From a bacterium (GTDB lineage Bacteria; Margulisbacteria; Marinamargulisbacteria; GCA-2716485; GCA-002719695): a DNA stretch of 33,751 bases. This document shows positions 27,386 through 33,751 of this stretch, piece by piece (the first letter of the stretch is position 1; each line of letters begins with the position of its first letter). The DNA lies in the NCBI GenBank assembly GCA_002719695.1, contig PBEQ01000041.1, positions 1-33,751 of the forward strand, written 5' to 3'. The notes under the pieces are model-generated. The model worked only from the letters and a program-made list of their open reading frames with translations, searched no databases and had not been told where the DNA came from. A program made the position numbers and the translations under genes.

Positions 27386-27790
27386 CTAATCAGATGGAAT
27401 ATCAGTCCCGTTAAAAATATGTATAAAAGAAGCTGTATGCTTGAAACAATCTTCAACATTAATCTGTCCCCTTAAACTCTTATTATCATCAATAACAGAC
27501 TTAAGATTGCCTTCTAATTGCCCTGGCATACTAGCCGCTTTGTGCATTAAAGCTACAGCCAACTCATGTTTAACACGTTGTTCACGAATTGCATTTTGAT
27601 CAGGCAAACGACTCATATCTTTTTTATATGATAAAAAAGCACATTCAGCTTTCTTCAGACTTGCATCCATTTCAGCTCGATTTCTCGGATGCGACACCAA
27701 AGGTCTTCTCGGAATGTGAGACACCGTGCTAAAAACTACCCCATGACCTACCTTAAAAATAACATTTCTTAAAGAAGTTAAACTTCCCAT
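27386..27790 (-). CDS. Hypothetical protein, 134 residues
   Basis: No family recognised. The N-terminal third is mildly hydrophobic and basic (LRNVIFKVGHGVVFSTVSHIPRRPL). The middle looks helical and charged (RAEMDASLKKAECAFLSYKKDMSRL, IREQRVKHELAVALMHKAA). No membrane segment or clear signal peptide. Translation is supported by TAGGAAAA before the ATG and by a promoter with an internal palindrome just upstream. It is monocistronic, between the M15-xerC operon and tmRNA on the same strand. Confidence 0.6.
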   Translation of the reverse strand: MGSLTSLRNVIFKVGHGVVFSTVSHIPRRPLVSHPRNRAEMDASLKKAECAFLSYKKDMSRLPDQNAIREQRVKHELAVALMHKAASMPGQLEGNLKSVIDDNKSLRGQINVEDCFKHTASFIHIFNGTDIPSD

Positions 27791-27812
27791 TTTATTTTCC
27801 TAAAAACAAATT

Positions 27813-27842
27813 TCTATACTGATACATAATGATGTATGCCAA
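27813..27842 (-). promoter_or_regulatory. Promoter with operator-like palindrome upstream of the hypothetical gene
   Basis: On the minus strand TTGGCA, 18 bp, TATAGA. The spacer holds a perfect inverted repeat ATACAT-4-ATGTAT (27822-27837) that touches the -35 box, a classical place for repressor binding. The regulator is unknown. Confidence 0.5.
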
Positions 27843-28031
27843 AAAAAATCGCTACTATTCGTAAAAAACACAATATTATTACTCCCTAATAACAAAATCG
27901 TTAAGAATTGATAAAAATCATAACATTTGCTCTAGCAAAATGATATTGATAAAAAAACAATCTCAAAATCAAAATATATGTATTAATTGTTGAGTATAAA
28001 ACATATTGATTAAAATACTCACAATAAAATT

Positions 28032-28397
28032 TGGTGGAGGTGACCGGAATTGAACCGGTGTCCAAAATAGCTAAAAAATAAGCCACTACGAGTGTATTTG
28101 CTGTTTAAATTTAACGCTAAGCATCCCCAGCAACAGGGTTAACTTAACGCGAGATAATCAATTTCGTACTAATTTGCTTATCAAACAAACCAGACTAGAT
28201 GGCTAAAATCATTTTCCAGCTAGCCAACATCGACTAGAAAATGGGCAACTAACTTAATTAAGCAGCTGCAGCTGTGGCCCAAGGGCCTTTAACACTATTA
28301 TCTGCGTTTATTTTTTTCTGCCTTTTTACGAGGCCGGGCAGCTCCTCGACTCGCGCCTTATCTCAAAGATCTATTCTGTCGAAACCAAAACACCCCC
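28032..28397 (-). ncRNA. ssrA: Transfer-messenger RNA (tmRNA)
   Basis: Rescues stalled ribosomes and tags the nascent peptide. The 5' end GGGGGTGTTTTGGTTTCGAC and the 3' end with GGTTCAATTCC...CACCTCCACCA form the tRNA-like domain. Acceptor strands GGGGGTG and CACCTCC pair with one G-U, and the CCA is encoded. The tag frame (28258-28305) from the likely GCA resume codon reads ADNSVKGPWATAAAA and ends in TAA TTAA. The tag ends in AAAA rather than the common LAA. A stem with one bulged base (ATACTC/GAGTAT around 27987-28024) lies just after the 3' end. ORF 27901-28086 overlapping the 3' end is a chance frame. 366 nt. Confidence 0.97.
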
Positions 28398-28407
28398 ATA
28401 AGTTATA

Positions 28408-28436
28408 ATAATAAACAATTTATGTTTATTAATCAA
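28408..28436 (-). promoter_or_regulatory. Promoter of tmRNA
   Basis: On the minus strand TTGATT, 17 bp, TATTAT, ending 10 nt before the mature 5' end. This fits a short 5' extension removed by RNase P. Confidence 0.55.
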
Positions 28437-28506
28437 ATATACCCTACTAAAATTAGGTTAAAACTAGTATCTATATAATTCCATCATTAAAAAGTACACT
28501 GTAATT

Positions 28507-28881
28507 ATGAAACCCATCCAGATATTTTTTTATGGAAACTATCTAGATTACCGTTTAGAAATAACGTTTTATCAAAGATTAAAACAAAAAACACCTATCA
28601 AATGGATTGATATTTCATTAAGACCTGACTTATTAAAAATAATAAACAAATCCACACAAGAAGCACAAAAGACCCTCTTCGCTCTTGATCAAAATGAAAC
28701 GTTATATGAAGGACTTGATGCATTTTGTCTTATATGGGAAACCATTCAATGGCTATCTTGGATACCTAAGTTGGTACGATTACCTCTTGTTTATCAAAGC
28801 TGCTGGATCGTGTATACTATATCAGCTAATATGCGATTTCGTTTATATCGCCTGAGAAAAAAAAACCATCAAAATGATTAA
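28507..28881 (+). CDS. DUF393 (DCC/YuxK-like) family protein lacking the cysteine motif
   Basis: A 124-residue protein. The second half matches the family pattern: FALDQNETLYEGLDAFCLIWETI, then WIPKLVRLPLVYQSCWIVYTISANMRFRLYR. The first strand normally carries a thioredoxin-like YDGxCxxC (DCC) motif. Here it reads IFFYGNYLDYRLEITFY, with no cysteine, so redox activity is unlikely. A TATAAT at 28474-28479 could be the -10 box. It overlaps the DUF2237 gene by 8 bp, and the pair forms a small operon. Confidence 0.68.
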   Translation: MKPIQIFFYGNYLDYRLEITFYQRLKQKTPIKWIDISLRPDLLKIINKSTQEAQKTLFALDQNETLYEGLDAFCLIWETIQWLSWIPKLVRLPLVYQSCWIVYTISANMRFRLYRLRKKNHQND

Positions 28882-29260
28882 TTCAAGCCAAACCGAACCC
28901 GTTTTAAATGTCCTTGGAACACCATTACAACCATGTTGCTTTGCACCTCTTACAGGATTTTATCGCGATGGCTCTTGCCATACAGGCCCAGAAGATACAG
29001 GAAGACATCTCGTTTGTGTCTTAATTACCACAGAATTTTTAACATTCTCCAAAGAAGTAGGAAACGACCTATCAACACCTCGAACTGAATATGAGTTTGT
29101 AGGGCTAAAAGATGGAGATTGGTGGTGTTTATGTGTTTTGCGATGGAAAGAAGCTTATTTGCATGGAGTAGCCCCTCAGGTAAAACTAGAAAGCATTCAT
29201 AGCGATGCGCTTAGATACGTTCCGCTTGAAGAATTCAAACAATATGCTTTCAAAGAATAA
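28874..29260 (+). CDS. DUF2237 family protein
   Basis: A 128-residue cytosolic protein with the highly conserved DUF2237 pattern: VLNVLGTPLQPC, TGFYRDGSCHTGPEDTGRH, VCVLITTEFLTFSKEVGNDLSTP, GLKDGDWWCLCVLRWKEA and a C-terminal ALRYVPLEEF. Conserved cysteines and histidine suggest metal or redox chemistry, but no function is established to my knowledge. Full length for the family. Translation starts inside the end of the DUF393-like gene. Confidence 0.88.
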   Translation: MINSSQTEPVLNVLGTPLQPCCFAPLTGFYRDGSCHTGPEDTGRHLVCVLITTEFLTFSKEVGNDLSTPRTEYEFVGLKDGDWWCLCVLRWKEAYLHGVAPQVKLESIHSDALRYVPLEEFKQYAFKE

Positions 29261-29379
29261 CTATAGTCTCACTCATTCTTAAAAAAACACAATATCATCA
29301 TCAACTAAGTAGATAATCAAAATCATTTTAACAACAAAATATCGTCAAGCAAGCGGTTTTGTAATACCATTAGATCACT

Positions 29380-30747
29380 ATGGCATCAAATAAAAACGTT
29401 CAACCTCAAGATTTAGAATCAGAAAAAAGCTTACTAGGAGCCATGATGATATCTAGCGATGCTATTTCATTAATTATCGGGAAAGTATATGCTAACTCAT
29501 TTTATAAACCATCCCATGGAACCATTTATGAAGCTATTTTAGATCTATATAATGAACATGAACCTATTGACCTATTGACCGTATCAAATAAACTCAAAAA
29601 AGAAAAAAAACTTGCAGAAGTAGGTGGAAGATCCTATTTACTTGAACTCACAGAGAGTATCCCCACAGCTTCAAATGCTGATTACTACGCCAATATTGTA
29701 GCAGAAAAATCACTACTTAGACGTCTAATATCCGCTGGCTCCAACATTATTAAAGATGCTTTTGATGAGGCCAATGAACCAAAAGAAGTTATTCAAGAAG
29801 CCCAACAAGCGATTATAGAACTATCAAAAGAAAGCTTTAAAGATAATTTCATCCATCTTAAAGAAGCTGTGAACACAGTTTTTGAAAAAATTCAAACAAC
29901 GACCCCTGGAGAAAATAACCTTACAGGTATCCCTACAGGCTATCCTGATCTCGATAAAATGACATCTGGTTTTCAACCTGGAGATTTAGTTATCTTAGCT
30001 GCAAGACCCTCTATGGGAAAAACAACTTTGGCATTAAATTTTGCCCAACATATGGCAATTCAAGATAAAGTGCCAGTTGCTGTGTTTAGTTGTGAAATGC
30101 CTTCGGAACAACTAGCCGTAAGATTATTATGCTCAGAAGCAAAAATTGATTCTAAACGAATGAGAACCTCATCATTAAAAGATAATGAATATAGAGATCT
30201 CAATTTAGCATTTGGCAAGCTATCAGAAGCACCTATCTATATTGATGATTCTCCGAATTTATCCCCCCTAGAGGTTAAAGCAAAATTTAGACGTCTTGAA
30301 TTAAAAGTTAAACCTCAAATTGTTATTATTGATTATTTACAACTCCTAAGAGGAAGTAAAAAGCGATCTGAAAGTCGTTATCATGAAGTATCTGAAATTG
30401 TTAGAGAAATAAAAGCCTTTGCAAAAGAATCAAACGTTGCTGTAATTGCTCTATCACAGTTAAGTCGTGATATTGAAAAAAGACAAGATAAACGCCCTTT
30501 GCTATCCGATTTAAGAGAATCTGGTGAAATTGAACAAACAGCTGATTTAATTATGTTTATTCATCGTAATGATGAAGTAGATGCCTCCAACCTAGAATTT
30601 TCAAATGTCCAACTTGTCATTGCAAAACATCGAAATGGACCTACAGGTAATATCGATCTTGGATTTAGAAAACAAGTATCAACATTTGTTTCAGTAATGA
30701 AAACAGCAGCACCAACACCGCCTCCAACACCAGAACCCTCCTTTTAG
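29380..30747 (+). CDS. dnaB: Replicative DNA helicase
   Basis: Hexameric 5'-3' helicase that opens the replication fork. It has 455 residues, full length. The N-terminal DnaB domain (EKSLLGAMMISSDAI, HGTIYEAILDLY, GGRSYLLELTESIPTASNADYYA) leads to the RecA-like core with Walker A (AARPSMGKTTLA, ~208-216), Walker B (IVIIDYLQLL), ALSQLSRDIEKRQDKRP and SDLRESGEIEQTADLIMFIHR. The Pro-rich C-terminus (PTPPPTPEP) is usual for the family. No intein is present. The LptD-like gene starts five bases later. Confidence 0.97.
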   Translation: MASNKNVQPQDLESEKSLLGAMMISSDAISLIIGKVYANSFYKPSHGTIYEAILDLYNEHEPIDLLTVSNKLKKEKKLAEVGGRSYLLELTESIPTASNADYYANIVAEKSLLRRLISAGSNIIKDAFDEANEPKEVIQEAQQAIIELSKESFKDNFIHLKEAVNTVFEKIQTTTPGENNLTGIPTGYPDLDKMTSGFQPGDLVILAARPSMGKTTLALNFAQHMAIQDKVPVAVFSCEMPSEQLAVRLLCSEAKIDSKRMRTSSLKDNEYRDLNLAFGKLSEAPIYIDDSPNLSPLEVKAKFRRLELKVKPQIVIIDYLQLLRGSKKRSESRYHEVSEIVREIKAFAKESNVAVIALSQLSRDIEKRQDKRPLLSDLRESGEIEQTADLIMFIHRNDEVDASNLEFSNVQLVIAKHRNGPTGNIDLGFRKQVSTFVSVMKTAAPTPPPTPEPSF

Positions 30748-30752
30748 TTTTT

Positions 30753-32267
30753 ATGAAATATATAGTTGTAATTATGGCATCCTTACTGATTAGTTCAGTA
30801 TATGCACAATTACCAGATAACATCAGTCTAGAAGCTGATTACGTTACGTATACAAAAAAATCAAACACCCTCCAAGCTAGATCAAATGTGCAACTAAGCT
30901 ACCAAAATTTAGATGTCTATACAGACAATTTTGAATTTAATACTGAGACAGGTGTGGTTTCATTTCCAACATCATTCATACTAAAAAATAGTATTCACAA
31001 TGCTAGTGGAGACTCTTTATATTATAACTACAACTTAAATAAGGGTTTTGCTAACAATATTAAAATCACCTCCCGTAAGTTAAATTTAAAAGCAGAAAAG
31101 ATTATTATTTCACCTCTAAAGACAACGCTACACAATAGCACCCTTTCAAACTGTAATTTGACTGACCCTCATATAACAATTTCATCAAAAGAAATTGATG
31201 TATACCCACTCTTAGGGGTGGTAAACGCAAAAAAAAACTGGCTACACATACATTTTCTACCATTTAAAATTCCGTTGCCGATAATCCCTTATGGCAATAA
31301 AAAACACTCTTTGTTAGGAAATAATCAATTTCTTCCAGAGTTTGGACAAAACTCAATTATGGGTTCGTATGCAATCTATAAATCATCCTACATTATCAAC
31401 AACTACATCTCTGGCACAGCAAACGTTGGCTACACTGAAAATCTATATTGGATATTAGGTGGGAGTAATATCCTTTATCAAAGTCCTAGATTCTCACAAG
31501 CTATTCAATATTATTATTATAATATTATTAAAGAACCTTCTATCCTAGCTGTTACAGACATTAATTTTAATATCCCAAATATACAAAGAAAAAAGAATCA
31601 AAACATCCTTGATACATTAATAAGACCTTTCACAAATCAAAATCAATTAAATAAAAAAAATATACAGTTAATTATTCAAAGAAATATAATCGAACATAGC
31701 TATTGGGTTGACCATCTACCAAAAATAGTACTGTCAAATAACAATTCATCTTTCTTATCATTTTTATTAAATACACAACTATTTTATTCTAAGACAAAGG
31801 AATCATCCACTAGATCCGTTTTAACCAAATCAGATCAATTATTTTTTAAAAGCACTTTAGAAAAATCTTTCTCACTACAAAAAAACATAAAATTCACACC
31901 ATCGCTTGATTTAAATACCAATAAATATGACAATAAAAAAAATTGGAATCGTTTATTTTTTATAACAAAATTATCAATAAACACACTACTTAATCCTGAA
32001 ATAAGCTATCTTCAAAAAGTACTCAATAAAGGCAAAAGTCCTTTTCTTTTTGAACAAGAATACGCACTTATTGATAATGAAATAGGCCTAAAAATTAGTG
32101 AGTCTAGAAAATCAATTGATATAACCTATGAAGGATATTACACACTAGAAAAAAGCAAATTTAGAAAACAAAAGATTGCTCTTTTATACAAATTCCACTG
32201 CTGGGGCTTAGGATTTAATTGGAAAATTAATGAAAATGCTTTCGCAATACAATTATCTTTGCATTAA
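30753..32267 (+). CDS. LptD/OstA-like outer-membrane protein
   Basis: A 504-residue exported protein. A signal peptide (MKYIVVIMASLLISSVYA) leads into an OstA/LptA-like beta-jellyroll (~20-150: LEADYVTYTKKSNTLQARSNVQLSYQ...). Then comes a segment typical of LptD, where cysteine and inner-loop prolines occur (SNCNLTDPHITISSKEIDVYP, FLPFKIPLPIIPYG), and a beta-rich C-terminal half that would form the barrel. In known diderms LptD inserts lipopolysaccharide into the outer membrane. At 504 residues it is short for LptD. The barrel part is divergent, so the match rests mainly on the N-terminal half. It is cotranscribed with dnaB by spacing. Confidence 0.72.
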   Translation: MKYIVVIMASLLISSVYAQLPDNISLEADYVTYTKKSNTLQARSNVQLSYQNLDVYTDNFEFNTETGVVSFPTSFILKNSIHNASGDSLYYNYNLNKGFANNIKITSRKLNLKAEKIIISPLKTTLHNSTLSNCNLTDPHITISSKEIDVYPLLGVVNAKKNWLHIHFLPFKIPLPIIPYGNKKHSLLGNNQFLPEFGQNSIMGSYAIYKSSYIINNYISGTANVGYTENLYWILGGSNILYQSPRFSQAIQYYYYNIIKEPSILAVTDINFNIPNIQRKKNQNILDTLIRPFTNQNQLNKKNIQLIIQRNIIEHSYWVDHLPKIVLSNNNSSFLSFLLNTQLFYSKTKESSTRSVLTKSDQLFFKSTLEKSFSLQKNIKFTPSLDLNTNKYDNKKNWNRLFFITKLSINTLLNPEISYLQKVLNKGKSPFLFEQEYALIDNEIGLKISESRKSIDITYEGYYTLEKSKFRKQKIALLYKFHCWGLGFNWKINENAFAIQLSLH

Positions 32268-32369
32268 TAAACTGTAAGTTTTTATGTTAGTTTTAAACTC
32301 AAACAAAAAACAAAACAATGAATCCAATTTGTTTTTCCCAAAATAATGTTCTATATTATAAATTTACCG

Positions 32370-32375
32370 TATAAT
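32370..32375 (+). promoter_or_regulatory. -10 box of the RhuM-like gene, leaderless layout
   Basis: A perfect TATAAT ends seven bases before the ATG at 32383. No convincing -35 and no Shine-Dalgarno. Confidence 0.5.
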
Positions 32376-32382
32376 AGCTATC

Positions 32383-32862
32383 ATGAGTAACGAATTATCT
32401 GATATATTCATGATAAAAAAAACAAAAACCCATGAATCAGTAACATTTAAAATAAAAGATACCGTAGATGTTGTCTGGATGAGTCAAAAAACACTAGCAA
32501 ACTTTTTTGAGATACCATTTAAAAAACTACTAAAACCTTTAAATGACACTTTAAATGAACTTAACAGCAACAAGAAGATACATATTCGCACCATATCATA
32601 TGTACAAAACAACCAAGGGTCTTCACAAGCTATCCAAGAAATACAATATTCGTTTTTTATTGTTTCGTGGTTAGCATTCAAACTAGATACAGCTGTTGCA
32701 AAAGCATTTCAAGAGTGGGTAATTAAATCACATTTTACACTATCAAAAAATGGCTTTATTATTGATAAAAAAAGGGTAAATCAAGCCACAAAAAGAATAC
32801 AAAAATTAACTAATGCTGTTTCAAAAATTAACAAGACCGCAACCGCTCAACAATCATCTTAA
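32383..32862 (+). CDS. Short RhuM-like protein
   Basis: A 159-residue protein. Its pattern resembles the N-terminal DNA-binding part of RhuM-family proteins: VVWMSQKTLANFFEIPFKKLLKPLNDTLNE (compare the family's W-L-T-Q-x-x-x-A-x-L-F start), an IQYSFFIVSWLAFKLDTAVAKAFQEWVIK segment in place of YNLDxIIxVGYRVxS...FRxWA, and NGFIIDKKRV in place of the GyxxxxxRL end. Full RhuM proteins are about twice as long, so this is a reduced version. RhuM homologues occur in pathogenicity islands, phages and defence-rich regions; the molecular role is not settled. Its last 35 bp overlap the convergent cysteine desulfurase gene. Confidence 0.6.
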   Translation: MSNELSDIFMIKKTKTHESVTFKIKDTVDVVWMSQKTLANFFEIPFKKLLKPLNDTLNELNSNKKIHIRTISYVQNNQGSSQAIQEIQYSFFIVSWLAFKLDTAVAKAFQEWVIKSHFTLSKNGFIIDKKRVNQATKRIQKLTNAVSKINKTATAQQSS

Positions 32863-33751
32863 CAACACTAACAAGGCGAACCATCTCATCCATAGTATTT
32901 GTAAGCCCAAGACTTATCCGAATACTTGATTTATTATCTTCAACAGCAACCCCTAAAGCAGCTAAAACATGTGAAGGCTCAATAGAGCCTACAGAACAGG
33001 CAGATCCAGTAGATAAAGCTATCCCCTCAAGATCACAATTCATAGCCAAAGCATAGCCACTACATCCTTGAAACGTAATATTTAACGTATTAGACAAAGA
33101 TAATTCAGAATTCACACCATTTATAATGGTGCCAGTCATTTTCAGTAATTCATTTTTTAAATAATTAATTAATGAACGAGTATGGACTTCATAACGAGCA
33201 ACATCCAAGTGAGTAACAGCAACACCAAAAGCAATAATACCCGGAACGTTTTCTGTAGATGCTCTAAGACCTCGCTCATGGAACCCTCCGTGTAACAATG
33301 GCAACATCTTTGATTCATCCTTAACATACAAGGCCCCAACTCCTTTTGGGGCATAAATTTTATGAGATGAAAATGACATAAAATCAACATCCAAATCCGT
33401 AACATTAAAATCATGTTTTCCTAAGACTTGCACGGCATCAGTATGAAACATGGCACCTTTTTCATGAGCTATTTCGGTTAATTTCTTTATATCTTGAATT
33501 GTCCCAATTTCATTATTACCAAATACAATACTTACTAACTTTGTATACGATTTAAAAAGAGTTTGGTATTGTGCTAAGTTAATATATCCATCTTGATCTA
33601 CCGGTATAACATCATATTCAACACCATAAGATCGTAAATATTCCATAGTAACATTGACACTAGAATGCTCAATCGCTGATATTAAAATATGTACCGGCTC
33701 TTTTGAATATTGCCTTAAATCAGAAAAATATTTTAATACTTGGTTATTAGA
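32828..33751 (-). CDS. Cysteine desulfurase (NifS/IscS family), 5' end outside window
   Basis: PLP enzyme that takes sulfur from cysteine for iron-sulfur clusters and thio-modified tRNA. The ORF-track Met at 33646 is internal: the frame is open to the window end and carries SNNQVLKYF and HILISAIEHSSVNVTM, typical of the N-terminal half. Other motifs are VSIVFGNNEIGTIQDI, the PLP lysine in SFSSHKIYAPKGVGALY, RASTENVPGIIAFG and the catalytic-Cys loop STGSACSVGSIEPSHVL. The last segment is complete, so only the first ~60-80 residues are missing. It could be iscS or nifS; neighbours beyond the edge would decide. Confidence 0.93.
   Translation of the reverse strand, partial: SNNQVLKYFSDLRQYSKEPVHILISAIEHSSVNVTMEYLRSYGVEYDVIPVDQDGYINLAQYQTLFKSYTKLVSIVFGNNEIGTIQDIKKLTEIAHEKGAMFHTDAVQVLGKHDFNVTDLDVDFMSFSSHKIYAPKGVGALYVKDESKMLPLLHGGFHERGLRASTENVPGIIAFGVAVTHLDVARYEVHTRSLINYLKNELLKMTGTIINGVNSELSLSNTLNITFQGCSGYALAMNCDLEGIALSTGSACSVGSIEPSHVLAALGVAVEDNKSSIRISLGLTNTMDEMVRLVSVVKMIVERLRSC

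Noticed and set aside
27901-28086. ORF of 61 codons on the minus strand
   Set aside because: It runs from inside the tmRNA 3' part into the AT-rich flank; the tmRNA explains the sequence and the protein has no features.

Overview
The window is AT-rich and gene-dense. It comes from a free-living-type diderm bacterium using the standard bacterial code, since TAA, TAG and TGA all end genes here. An LptD/OstA-like protein, an outer-membrane barrel-like protein and a short lipoprotein point to an outer membrane. No gene fixes the phylum. A DUF5665 membrane gene in a gap-pgk-lspA-rluD operon, LptD-like export and low GC would fit an uncultured lineage such as Margulisbacteria, but that is a weak guess.

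Layout, left to right. (1) 1-374: C-terminal half of an aquaporin, then a 490-bp gene-free gap where base skew flips sign. (2) 867-4291: glycerol/glycerophosphodiester operon glpK-glpD-glpQ, with glpD broken by an in-frame TAA. (3) 4311-5704 (minus): two-gene type IV pilus/type II secretion-like operon. (4) 5891-12375: S24-type repressor, then a tightly packed operon gap-pgk-DUF5665-lspA-rluD-M23 peptidase-small lipoprotein-exported protein. (5) 12421-12801 (minus): DUF423 membrane protein. (6) 12910-15940: three-gene operon of a TIM-barrel sugar isomerase-like protein, an aldonolactone oxidase and an L-galactose-dehydrogenase-like aldo/keto reductase. (7) 16007-20497: gyrB-gyrA. (8) 20549-21223: barrel-like protein. 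(9) 21224-27309 (minus): M15 peptidase, XerC/D recombinase, class III aminotransferase, RlmB-type methyltransferase, orphan histidine kinase, tRNA-Tyr and an exported protein. (10) 27386-28397 (minus): unknown small gene and tmRNA. (11) 28507-32267: DUF393-like, DUF2237, dnaB, LptD-like. (12) 32383-end: short RhuM-like protein overlapping tail to tail with a partial cysteine desulfurase.

The standout is region 6. Its last two enzymes match in order the last two steps of plant vitamin C synthesis (L-galactose to L-galactono-1,4-lactone to L-ascorbate). The oxidase has Asn at the usual flavin-linking His, as expected for an enzyme with non-covalent FAD. A second theme is promoter layout: several first genes of operons have a -10 box ending 7-9 nt before the start codon and no Shine-Dalgarno, implying leaderless or nearly leaderless mRNAs. 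Genes inside operons use Shine-Dalgarno sequences or stop/start overlaps.

All calls rest on reading the sequence and the supplied ORF translations; no database search was run.
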